DNA from: Citrobacter enshiensis
GTDB lineage: Bacteria; Pseudomonadota; Gammaproteobacteria; Enterobacterales; Enterobacteriaceae
NCBI RefSeq assembly: GCF_029338175.1
Contig: NZ_CP119862.1
Span: 4,372,839-4,436,838, forward strand
Reading direction: 5' to 3'
Length of the DNA: 64,000 bases
This document shows, one piece after another, positions 1 through 12,411 of the stretch (its first letter is position 1; every line of letters starts with the position of its first letter). The notes beneath the pieces are model-generated. The model saw nothing but the letters and a program-made list of their open reading frames with translations. It was not told where the DNA came from and ran no database searches. A program made the position numbers and the translations under genes.

Positions 1-487
1 ATACACCAACGGCATGAAGGTTGAAGCGCTGGGCAACTTCCCGATTGAGCGCGATCTGGTCGTCGACATGACGCACTTTATCGAAAGCCTGGAAGCCATC
101 AAACCGTACATCATCGGTAACCCGCCGCACACCGGATCAGGGTCCTAATACCCAGACTCCGGCGCAAATGGCGAAGTATCACCCAGTTCTCCGGTTGCAT
201 CAACTGTGGTCTGTGTTACGCCGCGTGCCCGCAGTTCGGACTGAACCCTGAGTTCATCGGTCCGGCGGCGATTACGCTGGCGCATCGTTACAACGAAGAT
301 AGCCGTGACCACGGTAAGAAAGAGCGTATGGCTCAGTTGAATAGCCCGAACGGCGTTTGGTCCTGTACTTTCGTGGGCTACTGCTCCGAAGTTTGTCCGA
401 AACACGTCGATCCGGCCTGCGGCCATCCAGCAGGGTAAAGTAGAAAGTTCGAAAGACTTTCTTATCGCGACCCTGAAACCACGCTAA
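1..487 (+). CDS. frdB: Fumarate reductase iron-sulfur subunit FrdB, 3' part, frameshifted
   Basis: This is the C-terminal part of the iron-sulfur subunit that passes electrons from the membrane anchor FrdCD to the flavoprotein FrdA in anaerobic fumarate respiration. The reading starts inside the gene, in frame with [18 protein letters not shown]. The cysteine motif [13 protein letters not shown] and the later [10 protein letters not shown], which bind the [3Fe-4S] and [4Fe-4S] clusters, are both visible but lie in different frames. Breaks occur near 130-180 and near 415. The gene ends in LKPR-stop, 10 bases before frdC, as in the E. coli frdABCD operon. FrdB is highly conserved, so I read the breaks as base-calling errors. 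Confidence 0.93.
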
Positions 488-497
488 GGAGTGCAAC

Positions 498-894
498 ATG
501 ACGACTAAACGCAAAGCCTATGTGCGGCCAATGACGTCCACCTGGTGGAAAAAAGCTGCCGTTTTATCGCTTTTACATGCTGCGCGAAGGCACAGCTGTG
601 CCGGCAGTCTGGTTCAGCATTGAACTGATTTTCGGCCTGTTTGCCCTCAAACACGGCGCAGAATCCTGGATGGGATTCGTTGGTTTTCTGCAAAACCCAG
701 TAGTGGTGATCCTCAACCTGATCGTACTGGCAGCAGCATTGCTGCATACCAAGACCTGGTTTGAGCTGGCGCCAAAAGCTGCCAATATCATCGTAAAAGA
801 CGAAAAAATGGGGCCAGAGCCGATCATCAAAGGTCTCTGGGCGGTTACTGCGGTTGCGACCGTAGTTATTCTGTATGTTGCCCTGTGCTGGTAA
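498..894 (+). CDS. frdC: Fumarate reductase membrane anchor subunit FrdC (one-base frameshift)
   Basis: FrdC is one of the two hydrophobic anchors that bind FrdAB to the inner membrane and help form the menaquinol site. The start ATG follows an AAGGAG ribosome site (TAAGGAGTGCAACATG). The protein begins [19 protein letters not shown] and then breaks, because the A-run at about 549-554 has one base more than the family sequence. Reading resumes with [13 protein letters not shown] and continues to the stop. The span is 397 nt against 396 expected for 131 codons plus stop, which fits a single homopolymer insertion. FrdD starts 10 bases downstream. Confidence 0.93.
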
Positions 895-904
895 GGAGTC
901 CGGG

Positions 905-1264
905 ATGATTAATCCAAATCCAAAACGCTCTGACGAACCCGTATTCTGGGGACTGTTTGGTGCAGGTGGTATGTGGGGCGCGATCATTGCGCCGGTCGTG
1001 GTTCTGCTGGTCGGCATTATGCTGCCACTGGGACTCTTCCCGGGCGATGCCCTGAGCTATGAGCGCATTCTGGCCTTTGCGCAAAGCTTTATTGGCCGCG
1101 CGTTCATGTTCCTGATGATCGTTCTGCCGCTGTGGTGTGGTTTACACCGCATGCACCACGCGATGCATGACCTGAAAATCCACGTGCCGGCTGGCAAGTG
1201 GGTGTTCTACGGTCTGGCTGCAATTCTGACCGTTGTGACGCTGATTGCTATCGTCACGCTCTGA
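905..1264 (+). CDS. frdD: Fumarate reductase membrane anchor subunit FrdD
   Basis: This is the second membrane anchor of fumarate reductase, 119 residues, the family length. It reads without interruption from [16 protein letters not shown] to the stop. Three hydrophobic segments are evident, and the histidine-rich [11 protein letters not shown] lies between the second and third. It is the last frd gene. In E. coli the ampC promoter lies inside the 3' end of frdD; the equivalent -35 here is TTGTGA at 1233-1238 (see findings). Confidence 0.96.
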   Translation: MINPNPKRSDEPVFWGLFGAGGMWGAIIAPVVVLLVGIMLPLGLFPGDALSYERILAFAQSFIGRAFMFLMIVLPLWCGLHRMHHAMHDLKIHVPAGKWVFYGLAAILTVVTLIAIVTL

Positions 1265-1283
1265 TTAGCGCCATCGTTATTCC

Positions 1284-1307
1284 GGCCCGCCACTGGCGGG
1301 CCGTTTT
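1284..1307 (+). terminator. frd terminator / ampC attenuator hairpin
   Basis: GGCCCGCC (1284-1291), loop ACT and GGCGGGCC (1295-1302) form an 8-bp stem followed by GTTTT. In E. coli the same hairpin ends the frd transcript and acts as the growth-rate-dependent attenuator in the ampC leader. It lies 20 bases after the frdD stop. Confidence 0.85.
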
Positions 1308-1407
1308 ATTTCTACCGTCTCTTCTCCCTGCTCTACTCGCAAATAGTGTAATCTACTGCCGCAATCTGTCCCGGACATCCCCTGGTACTCTGTTACGGAA
1401 ATACGTC

Positions 1408-3163
<1,756 letters not shown>

Positions 3164-3167
<4 letters not shown>

Positions 3168-3481
3168 TGGGTGCTGAGCTTCAGACCAATAATACCCGCA
3201 ACGATCAGCGTCAGGCTGGCCAGACGCATCGGGCTGGCGGATTCACCCAGTAAGATAATCCCGGTGATGGCCGCGCCAACGGCGCCAATACCGGTCCAGA
3301 TTGCGTACGCCGTCCCAACAGGCAGGGTTTTCATTGCCCAGGAGAGCATCGCAATACTGACGACCATGGCGACGATGGTAATGACACTCGGCGTCAGGCG
3401 GGTAAATCCATGGGTATATTTGAGGCCAATCGCCCATACAACTTCGAGCAGGCCAGCAATTAACAAAACGATCCAGGACAT
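3164..3481 (-). CDS. gdx: Guanidinium exporter Gdx (SugE), SMR family
   Basis: This four-helix small multidrug resistance protein exports guanidinium in exchange for protons. It is 105 residues and intact, starting [25 protein letters not shown]; the conserved membrane-embedded glutamate is in LLEVVWA. The start codon at 3481 follows CTGGAGCCTGAA. I rejected the longer upstream start because it would run through the riboswitch described at 3500-3540. Guanidine control through that element fits the known role of Gdx-type SMR proteins. It converges on blc. Confidence 0.95.
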
Positions 3482-3499
3482 TTCAGGCTCCAGAGAGAT

Positions 3500-3540
3500 G
3501 GGGCCGTCCCCGGTGAAAGATACGTTTGCAGGTCGTCCCA
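3500..3540 (-). promoter_or_regulatory. Guanidine-II (mini-ykkC) riboswitch
   Basis: On the minus strand two short hairpins with ACGR loops lie in the gdx leader: TGGG-ACGA-CCTG (3529-3540) and GGGG-ACGG-CCCC (3500-3511), separated by 17 nt. That is the guanidine-II architecture. The second hairpin lies about 10 nt before the GGAG ribosome site, so guanidine binding probably frees translation of gdx. The pattern was read by eye; a covariance-model search was not run. Confidence 0.85.
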
Positions 3541-3742
3541 CAAAGCCGATGAATGAAAGGGTATTTTTGCCCGACAAAAAGTGAATTTCAATCTTTTTAT
3601 TTCAGATAGCCTAAAAGCCAGAATTGGGTGCAATAAGCAGCGCAGTCCGGCATTTAGTACTCATCGGAACGTCTTTATGATGAGACGCTTTCTGAAGTCA
3701 GGAAGCCTTTGGCCCTCATTTTTGAATGCCGATGATCTTTAT

Positions 3743-4346
3743 GTGAAAATATTAGTGATTGACGATGCCACCTTTACCCGCACGGGGATAGAGGCCTGGC
3801 TTAATCATTCTGGTTTGTTTAGTGCTTCCGTTCCTGGTGTCCAGGGTTAAATAATCTCTTGCTGGCCAAAAGAAACATATTCTCGCAGTGGAAGCCTCAT
3901 TTGATTATCGCTGATTATATAGTTTTCTTAAACGATTCTCATCCATTTACAGTCGATTGACCCCCTTCTTTATGGCCTGCGGGATGGCTCCGCTCTATCT
4001 TGCTGCAATCAGGTGGCGAATACTGTGTTTCAGCGTTCAGCTCACGATATTCTGTCCATGCCGTGCTATCAAAAAAGCCCACGCTGTATGAGCTCTCAAA
4101 GACGATTCACTCTGCGTTACGCGTGAGACCGCTTTTAGACACGCCCAAACCGCCACGTCATTACTTACGCCGCAGGAAGAGAAGGTATTGACGATGTGGA
4201 TGGAAGGCGCGGGAAACAAGGCGATTGCAAGTGCGCTCGGGATTCATGGCAAAACGGTTTACACCTACAAACGCAACATTCGCATGAAACTGCACATGGA
4301 TAATCGCTATTCGCCGTTTTTATCATTGCCAGAACGGGAAAATTAA
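3743..4346 (+). CDS. ecnR: LuxR-type regulator of the entericidin locus, EcnR-like (frameshifted)
   Basis: Frames join to a roughly 200-residue regulator. It begins at a GTG with MKILVIDDATFTRTGIEAWL, a receiver-like start. The C-terminal part is a LuxR/FixJ helix-turn-helix: LTPQEEKVLTMWMEGAGNK, then IASALGIHGKTVYTYKRNI and RMKLHMDNRY, ending at 4346. The middle part breaks near 3830 and between about 3950 and 4190. E. coli K-12 lacks this gene, but an ecnR beside ecnAB is known from Citrobacter freundii. Its position between gdx and ecnB supports the call. The ecnB gene converges from the other side. Confidence 0.75.
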
Positions 4347-4381
4347 CGGCACGACACGCACAGCGGTCGTACCGTTCATGA

Positions 4382-4528
4382 TTAATCCTGAGCTTTTGCT
4401 GCAGCCCCCGAGATAGCATGGCCGCCCTCGGAAATATCCTCGCCAACGCCACGCGTTGTATTACAGGCGGTTAACACAGAGGAAAGTACCAGAACAGAAA
4501 AGATTGCTGCAATTGTCTTCTTAACCAT
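4382..4528 (-). CDS. ecnB: Entericidin B lipoprotein
   Basis: This is a 48-residue lipoprotein: signal [19 protein letters not shown], lipobox LTAC, then [19 protein letters not shown]. Length and sequence match entericidin B, a bacteriolytic small lipoprotein induced in stationary phase in E. coli. The start at 4528 is preceded by GGAAGACGC. A weak stem (CCCGT...ACGGG, 4585-4600) lies between it and ecnA and may partly separate their transcripts. In E. coli the ecnB promoter depends on sigma-S. Confidence 0.93.
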   Translation of the reverse strand: MVKKTIAAIFSVLVLSSVLTACNTTRGVGEDISEGGHAISGAAAKAQD

Positions 4529-4632
4529 AGCGTCTTCCTTTTTAGCCAATGTTGTACGTATAGCTACTTAATAATAGACAACATCCCGTAACTTGACGGG
4601 AAACAGGCAGTTTTTAAGACGATGCGAAAAGA

Positions 4633-4767
4633 CTAGCTGGCAGCGTGGGAGATGGAATTGCCGAGATGTTTGATATCTTCGCCAAAGCCACGTGCGGTAT
4701 TACACCCCGTCAACAAGGTTGCGGTCAGTAAGAAGAGTGTTACAAGACTGAGAAGACGTTTCATCAT
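4633..4767 (-). CDS. ecnA: Entericidin A lipoprotein (antidote)
   Basis: This is a 44-residue lipoprotein starting MMKRLLSLVTLFLLTATLL, with lipobox LTGC and mature part NTARGFGEDIKHLGNSISHAAS. The mature sequence is nearly that of E. coli EcnA; only the hydrophobic signal is about three residues longer. EcnA counters EcnB in the antidote/toxin pair. It lies upstream of ecnB on the same strand. I used the start at 4767, with GGCAGGAATG upstream, rather than a longer in-frame extension. Confidence 0.93.
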   Translation of the reverse strand: MMKRLLSLVTLFLLTATLLTGCNTARGFGEDIKHLGNSISHAAS

Positions 4768-4828
4768 TCCTGCCCTGGAAAAATGTATGGCGCAGCAAAC
4801 GCTGCACCATGGGATCAATTAAGGCGTA

Positions 4829-5395
4829 TTACTTCACGCGGGATACGTATTCACCAGAACGGGTATCCACTTTGATCACTTCGCCGATCTGGACGAACAG
4901 CGGAACTTTAACCACTGCGCCAGTAGACAGCGTTGCCGGTTTGCCGCCAGTACCTGCGGTGTCGCCTTTCAGACCTGGATCGGTTTCAACGATTTCCAGT
5001 TCAACGAAGTTCGGCGGGGTCACGGAGATAGGCTGGCCGTTCCACAGGGTCACGATGCACTCAGCCTGATCCAGCAGCCACTTTGGCGCTGTCACCTACC
5101 GCTTTCGCGTCAGCAGCCAGCTGTTCGAAAGTGGAGTTATTCATGAAATGGTAGAACTCACCGTCGTTGTACAGGTAAGTCAGGTTCATATCTACAACGT
5201 CTGCGCCTTCTGCAGAGTCGGGTGATTGAAGGTTTTCTCTACGCGAGTACCGGTCAGCAGACGACGCAGTTTAACGCGTGCGAAAGCCTGGCCTTTGCCA
5301 GGTTTTACGAATTCACTGGCTTCAACCGCATAAGGTTCGCCGTCCATCATGATTTTAAGACCGGCACGAAAATCGTTGCTATAGTAAGTCGCCAT
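4829..5395 (-). CDS. efp: Translation elongation factor P (two compensating frameshifts)
   Basis: EF-P binds between the E and P sites and relieves ribosome stalling at polyproline. The gene runs from [15 protein letters not shown] to [12 protein letters not shown]. The span of 567 nt is exactly 188 codons plus stop, yet the frame breaks near 5216-5222 and returns near 5083, where AAATGG reads with one extra G. The two errors cancel in length. The lysine that EpmA and EpmB beta-lysylate lies in VKPGKGQAF. The gene is divergent from epmB, whose product supplies (R)-beta-lysine for this modification. Confidence 0.94.
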
Positions 5396-5435
5396 AAGGC
5401 CCTCTGAAATTGTTAATTGGTAGCTTAGCCACAAA

Positions 5436-6464
5436 ATGGCGCATATTGTAACCCTAAACACCCCATCCAGAGAAGATTGGTTAGTACAACTTGCAGATGT
5501 TATAACCGATCCGGATGAACTGTTGCGTCTTTTAAATGTAGACGCGGATGAAAACTTGCTCGCAGGTCGCGAGGCAAAGCGTCTTTTTGCCTTGCGGGTT
5601 CCCCGTGCTTTTGTGGCGCGGATGGAAAAAGGCAATCCTGATGACCCGCTTTTACGCCAGGTACTCACCTCGCGCGACGAGTTTGTCACAGCACCGGGTT
5701 TTTCAACCGATCCGCTGGAAGAACAGCACAGCGTCGTGCCCGGATTACTGCACAAATACCGCAACCGAGCGCTATTGCTGGTGAAAGGCGGCTGTGCGGT
5801 AAACTGTCGCTACTGTTTTCGCCGTCACTTCCCGTACGCGGAAAACCAGGGCAATAAGCGAAACTGGCAGGTTGCACTGGATTACATCACCGCGCATTCG
5901 GAACTGGATGAAATCATCTTCTCCGGCGGCGATCCGCTGATGGCCAAAGACCACGAACTGGACTGGCTACTCACGCAGCTGGAAGCGATACCGCACATTA
6001 AGCGTCTGCGTATTCATAGCCGTCTGCCAATCGTCATTCCCGCACGCGTGACGGAAGGTCTGACCGAGCGTTTTGCCCGTTCAACCCTGCAAATTTTGTT
6101 GGTTAACCATATCAACCATGCGCAGGAAATTGGCGACGATTTCCGCCAGGGGATGCGTAAGCTAAAAATGGCAGGCGTCACGCTGCTGAATCAGAGCGTG
6201 CTGCTGCGCGATATCAACGATAACGCGCAAACGCTGGCTGATCTCAGCAACGCGCTGTTTGATGCGGGTGTAATGCCCTACTACCTGCACGTACTGGATA
6301 AAGTTCAGGGTGCGGCCCATTTTCTGGTCAGCGACGACGAAGCCCGCGCCATTATGCGTGAGCTGCTGACGTTGGTTTCCGGCTATATGGTGCCGAAGCT
6401 GGCGCGGGAAATTGGCGGCGAACCGAGTAAAACGCCGTTGGATTTGCAGTTAAGGCAGCGTTAA
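5436..6464 (+). CDS. epmB: L-lysine 2,3-aminomutase EpmB (EF-P modification)
   Basis: This radical-SAM enzyme turns L-lysine into (R)-beta-lysine, which EpmA then attaches to EF-P. It is intact and 342 residues, the E. coli length. The [4Fe-4S] motif CxxxCxxC is [13 protein letters not shown] at about residues 119-131. The SAM-binding glycine region is [10 protein letters not shown], and the PLP-lysine region near the C terminus is [18 protein letters not shown]. The start ATG lies 41 bases from the efp start in divergent orientation. It is one of the few long genes in the left 27 kb without a frame break. Confidence 0.97.
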   Translation: MAHIVTLNTPSREDWLVQLADVITDPDELLRLLNVDADENLLAGREAKRLFALRVPRAFVARMEKGNPDDPLLRQVLTSRDEFVTAPGFSTDPLEEQHSVVPGLLHKYRNRALLLVKGGCAVNCRYCFRRHFPYAENQGNKRNWQVALDYITAHSELDEIIFSGGDPLMAKDHELDWLLTQLEAIPHIKRLRIHSRLPIVIPARVTEGLTERFARSTLQILLVNHINHAQEIGDDFRQGMRKLKMAGVTLLNQSVLLRDINDNAQTLADLSNALFDAGVMPYYLHVLDKVQGAAHFLVSDDEARAIMRELLTLVSGYMVPKLAREIGGEPSKTPLDLQLRQR

Positions 6465-6478
6465 CCCCCTCTCTTTTG

Positions 6479-6506
6479 AACCTGCGCGTAGCGCTTCGCG
6501 CAGGTT
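6479..6506 (+). terminator. Terminator-like hairpin after epmB
   Basis: AACCTGCGCG (6479-6488), an 8-base loop and CGCGCAGGTT (6497-6506) form a 10-bp stem, followed by only TCAAG. The weak T tract makes this a possible intrinsic terminator or mRNA 3'-end stabiliser. Confidence 0.55.
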
Positions 6507-6600
6507 TCAAGTCCGGATACCGACTCTCACGAAACAAAACCGGGTGTTATTTTAGCCCCCATCATTTCGGGCAGAACAAACCTATCCAGAGAGAACCATC

Positions 6601-7459
6601 ATGGCCTTAACACTCACCGGCATTAACACCGGCGTCATTCGAAATGGCAATCAGTTCCAGGCGCTGGCACTTAACCTCAAGCATGAGAAGAACGAAACCT
6701 CGCTAATTTTTATTCCGGCGCTACAACTGCGCGATCTTTATATCTGCTTCGAGCATCGTCTGCATTTGCAAAACCAGCGGAATGCCAAAGAGAAAGCGGC
6801 TTTCAAAAAAAGCCAGGATACCGCCACGCAGACAATGCTCAAAAATATTCCGCCACTGACCCAAAAACAGCTGCTGGAAGCCGATATCCGCCTGCGGGTT
6901 GAGAAACTGGAGCCCCACGCCAGCCACGCCGGAGGGTTTCAGTTGGTGTTTTCACTGCAGGGCGGTCATTCACTGCTCCTCGAGCTTGAAGATGCGCAGA
7001 TTGCGCTCGTCATCAGCGCCATTTCTCACGCCATTAATAACGCCGGCATGCATAAATTATCGCTAAGGATCTCCTCACTACTGGATTTTCTGCCCATGTA
7101 CGATGCTGATATTAAAAGCAACGGTGAGATGGAGTATGACAACTATCCCTATCCGGCATGGAAGTTGCGCGCTGTTTACGCATTATCTGGCCACTGGTTT
7201 ACCACTATACCGACAGCTATGGCAGGATTGCGCATGCGGCACCATCGTGAAATCCCGCATTCGGGGAGATATGAAAGAGACCGAGGCAATGGCCCGGCGT
7301 TTACTGGCGTTCAGCCCGCGGCTGAAAAAGCTGGAAGGAAAATCGTGCCGTATCACCGTGGCGACTATCGCATCCGGCGCGGGTCACTTTCCGCGAGAAC
7401 GTTGCCTGAAAGCGCTGCATCAACTTTATCAGACAACATTGCCCGCAACGGCAGAATAA
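6601..7459 (+). CDS. yjeJ: Conserved protein YjeJ of unknown function (one frameshift)
   Basis: This gene sits where yjeJ lies in E. coli, between epmB and yjeI. It starts MALTLTGINTGVIRNGNQFQ and, after one frame change between about 7165 and 7250, ends HQLYQTTLPATAE. The total, 859 nt, is close to the usual 289 codons. No signal peptide or membrane segment is visible and I know of no function. The frame is open on both sides of a single break, so an indel error is the simplest explanation. Confidence 0.88.
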
Positions 7460-7460
7460 C

Positions 7461-7491
7461 AAAACGCCCTCAGGTTTCCGGAGGGCGTTTT
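7461..7491. terminator. Bidirectional terminator between yjeJ and yjeI
   Basis: AAAACGCCCTC (7461-7471) and GAGGGCGTTTT (7481-7491) form a stem with A- and T-runs on both sides. It lies between the convergent yjeJ and yjeI ends, so it can stop transcription in either direction. Confidence 0.9.
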
Positions 7492-7505
7492 CAACACTGA
7501 ATAAA

Positions 7506-7859
7506 TCAGTTCGGGCACTTATAAACCTGGCCGTTCATTTCACTGGCCGTCGGAACAAAGCTGGATAACATGCCCTGAGATGGGCTGCTCACGCCATAAA
7601 TCACGTTGCCGCCCATTGCTGCCGCCTGATTACGCAGGTCGTTCGCGGCGCCACGCATGGAGCCGCCCTCTTCGCCATGCTGACCAGAAAGCCAGTTACT
7701 TTGCTTACCGGTAGCAGTGCCAACCAACTGGCACTCAGCACCAGGCTTATCTTCTACGAAGCGTACGCTTTGACCGGCAGCGCTCAGTTCGTTGCTGGAG
7801 CTACAACCCGCCATCAGTAGCGCGGCACCGACGATCCCTGCTAAATATTTCACGTGCAT
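7506..7859 (-). CDS. yjeI: Lipoprotein YjeI (DUF4156)
   Basis: This intact 117-residue lipoprotein starts MHVKYLAGIVGAALLMAGC with lipobox LMAGC and continues SSSNELSAAGQSVRFVEDK. It matches E. coli YjeI closely in length and sequence. The function is unknown. An upstream in-frame start adding six residues is possible, but the shorter one agrees with the family and follows GGGAATAAC. It lies downstream of groL on the same strand, separated by the groEL terminator. Confidence 0.93.
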   Translation of the reverse strand: MHVKYLAGIVGAALLMAGCSSSNELSAAGQSVRFVEDKPGAECQLVGTATGKQSNWLSGQHGEEGGSMRGAANDLRNQAAAMGGNVIYGVSSPSQGMLSSFVPTASEMNGQVYKCPN

Positions 7860-7932
7860 GTTATTCCCCATAATCAATGAGCTGGACGTAGATCGTCCGT
7901 GTGAGAATCTTATACTAAAAGATGACCAAAAG

Positions 7933-7964
7933 AAAAACCCCCGGGCATTTCTGCCCAGGGGTTT
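7933..7964 (-). terminator. groEL terminator
   Basis: On the minus strand AAACCCC-TGGGCA and TGCCC-GGGGGTTTTT form a strong GC-rich stem with a T-run about 40 nt past the groL stop, ending the groESL transcript. Confidence 0.88.
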
Positions 7965-7995
7965 CTCTATTTCTGCGAGGTGCAGAACAACATGA

Positions 7996-9664
<1,669 letters not shown>

Positions 9665-9695
9665 TTAAATTCGTATGTTCAGTGTCGTTCGCGGA

Positions 9696-10104
<409 letters not shown>

Positions 10105-10266
10105 AAACCAAAAAAAAATTCTTATCAGGAGAAAATCCGGTCAAAACACCAACCCACCTCACATTTCGCACCAATTTCAGGGCCGCCGTCATCAGCAAAT
10201 CTGATTGTGATACCATCGAAAATCTGCGCAGTTGCCTGAATTTTAGGCGTAACCGGATAACGTTTC

Positions 10267-11526
10267 ATGAGCGGACTAAAACAAGAGCTGGGACTGGCTC
10301 AGGGGATTGGCCTGTTATCGACATCATTGTTAGGCACCGGTGTCTTTGCCGTTCCTGCACTGGCCGCGCTTGTCGCGGGGAATACCAGCCTGTGGGCGTG
10401 GCCGATACTCATCGTGTTAGTTTTTCCGGTGGCCATTCGTGTTTGCGGTACTTGGCCGCCATTACCCCAGCGCCGGAGGCGTGGCGCATTTTGTGGGAAT
10501 GGCGTTTGGGAATCATATGGAGCGGGTTACCGGCTGGCTGTTTTTGTCGGTCATTCCCGTCGGTTTACCCGCCGCGCTGCATATTGCTGCGGGTTTCGGC
10601 CAGGCGATGTTCGGCTGGCACGGCGGGCAATTACTGCTGGCGGAACTGGGGACCCTGATACTGGTGTGGTACATCGGTTCTCGCGGTGCCAGTTCCAGCG
10701 CTAACCTGCAAACCATCATCGCGGGTCTGATTGTGGCGCTGATTGTCGCCATCTGGTGGGCTGGTGAACTGCAACCCGCTGAAATCCCCTTCCCTGCAGT
10801 TACCGATATTGCGCTTCCCGGATTGTTCGCAGCGCTGTCGGTGATGTTCTGGTGTTTGTCGGCCTTGAAGCCTTCGCACACCTGGCGTCTGAATTCAAAA
10901 AACCGGAACGTGACTTTCCGCGCGCCCTGATGATTGGCCTGGTGTTGGCGGGCTCTGTTTACTGGGCATGTACGGTGGTGGTGCTGCATTTTGGCGCCTA
11001 CGGCGAGCAGATGGCGGCGGCGGCTTCGCTGCCTGAAATTGTCGTGCAGTTGTTTGGCGTACAGGCGTTGTGGGTCGCCTGCGTCATTGGCTATCTGGCC
11101 TGTTTTGCCAGTCTGAACATTTATATTCAAAGTTTTGCCCGTCTGGTCTGGTCGCAAGCGAGCGATAACACACCTGACCATTATCTGGCGCGCCTCTCCT
11201 CCCGCCAGATCCCACACAATGCGCTGAACGCCGTACTGGTATGTTGCGTTATCAGTACCTTGTGCATTTATGCGCTCGACATCAACCTCGATGCGCTGAT
11301 TGTCTACGCTAAGGGCATCTTTATTATGATCTATGCTGCTGTGCATGGCTGGCCGGGTGGCCGTTTTACTGAAGGGGAGCGCTATCGCATGCTGGCGTCG
11401 TTGGTGGGTCTGCTGTGCCTGCTTTTACTGGCGATGGTCGGCTGGAAAAGCCTGTACGCCATTATTATGCTGGCGGTGCTATGGCTATTTTTACCGAGGC
11501 GGAAACAGCTTGAAAGCCATTTGTAA
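10267..11526 (+). CDS. yjeH: L-methionine/branched-chain amino acid exporter YjeH (frameshifted)
   Basis: This APC-superfamily exporter, about 418 residues with 12 predicted membrane segments, is known in E. coli to export methionine and branched-chain amino acids. It starts MSGLKQELGLAQGIGLLSTSLLGTGVFAVPALAAL, containing the family's first-helix GTGVF motif. Frame changes fall near 10437, 10850 and 11335, but the total of 1260 nt equals 419 codons plus stop, so the indels cancel. It is divergent from groES, its usual neighbour. A REP-like element begins immediately after the stop. Confidence 0.92.
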
Positions 11527-11552
11527 GCCGGATAAGCGCTGCACCATCCGGC
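11527..11552. repeat. REP-like palindromic element
   Basis: GCCGGAT at 11527-11533 and ATCCGGC at 11546-11552 flank a short loop. This is the REP/BIME core found between genes in enterics. It lies between the convergent yjeH and fxsA ends and may protect mRNA 3' ends. Confidence 0.75.
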
Positions 11553-11592
11553 CTGGATGCCCGTGGCGCTAAACTTACCGGGCCGACTCTAT

Positions 11593-12069
11593 TTAATCGC
11601 GGCGATCGTCTTTATGATCGATGCGGTCGCGCTCCTCATCCTTGCGCTGAAACTCGCCGTCAAACGTATCTCCACCGCCCGTTCCGGCGCTAAAACCGCC
11701 GCCCGGCATCCGGGAGAAACGCAGGTGCGGCAGCAGTTTCATCGTCAGATGCTTCTGTACCGGCGGTAATAAAAGAAGAAGGCCGAGGAAATCGGTGAAG
11801 AAACCCGGCAGAACCAACAACAGACCGGCAATGATCAGCGACACGCTCTTGATCATCTCCGCAGCCGGGCTTTCTCCCGCCGCCATTTTCTGCTGCATCA
11901 GCAAAAAGTTTTTAAATCCTTGATTGCGTACCAGCGACATACCAACGATCGAAGAGAAGATCACCAGAATCAACGTCATTAGTACGCCCAGTACCTGGGA
12001 GACCTGGATAAAAATAGAAATCTCAATGTAAACATAGAGAAAAATGGCAATAAGTGGTATCCAGCGCAA
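11593..12069 (-). CDS. fxsA: FxsA membrane protein (suppressor of F exclusion of phage T7)
   Basis: This intact 158-residue inner-membrane protein reads (M)RWIPLIAIFLYVYIEISIFIQV and ends HKDDRRD. When overproduced in E. coli, FxsA relieves F-plasmid exclusion of T7 by binding PifA. I chose the TTG at 12067-12069 because GGAG lies at the right distance, the next residue is Arg-Trp as in the family, and it gives exactly 158 codons. Longer in-frame extensions have no homology. Two to three membrane segments precede a polar, glycine-rich tail (PGGGFSAGTGGG). Confidence 0.92.
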   Translation of the reverse strand: MRWIPLIAIFLYVYIEISIFIQVSQVLGVLMTLILVIFSSIVGMSLVRNQGFKNFLLMQQKMAAGESPAAEMIKSVSLIIAGLLLVLPGFFTDFLGLLLLLPPVQKHLTMKLLPHLRFSRMPGGGFSAGTGGGDTFDGEFQRKDEERDRIDHKDDRRD

Positions 12070-12411
12070 AGGGTTCTCCTGTAGGGTAACCGCTGTTTCA
12101 GCACGTCTGTTTGAATGATTGTGCAATTTGCATCCAACTTATATTGAGGTGCTTAGCAAGAATTTCAAGCCGTTTGTGAACATATTTGTGGGAGTAATCC
12201 CAAAGGGGTGATCTATCTTCACAAAATAATAAATAAGGAGTAATTACCCACATTTTAAGTGATCCAGATTACGGTAGAAAATCCTGAAGCAGCATATCAT
12301 CTCGGACATCAGACCGATGCAGGGGATAATCGTCGGTCAGGAAACATTCGAAACCACATATATCCTGTGTGTTTAATGTAATTTTTTGGCAGCTTGAAAA
12401 AGAAGGTTCAC

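Noticed and set aside
12207..12223. CRP site upstream of aspA
   Set aside because: GGTGA and TCACA are 7 rather than 6 bases apart. It may be a real site with an inserted base, but I do not list it.
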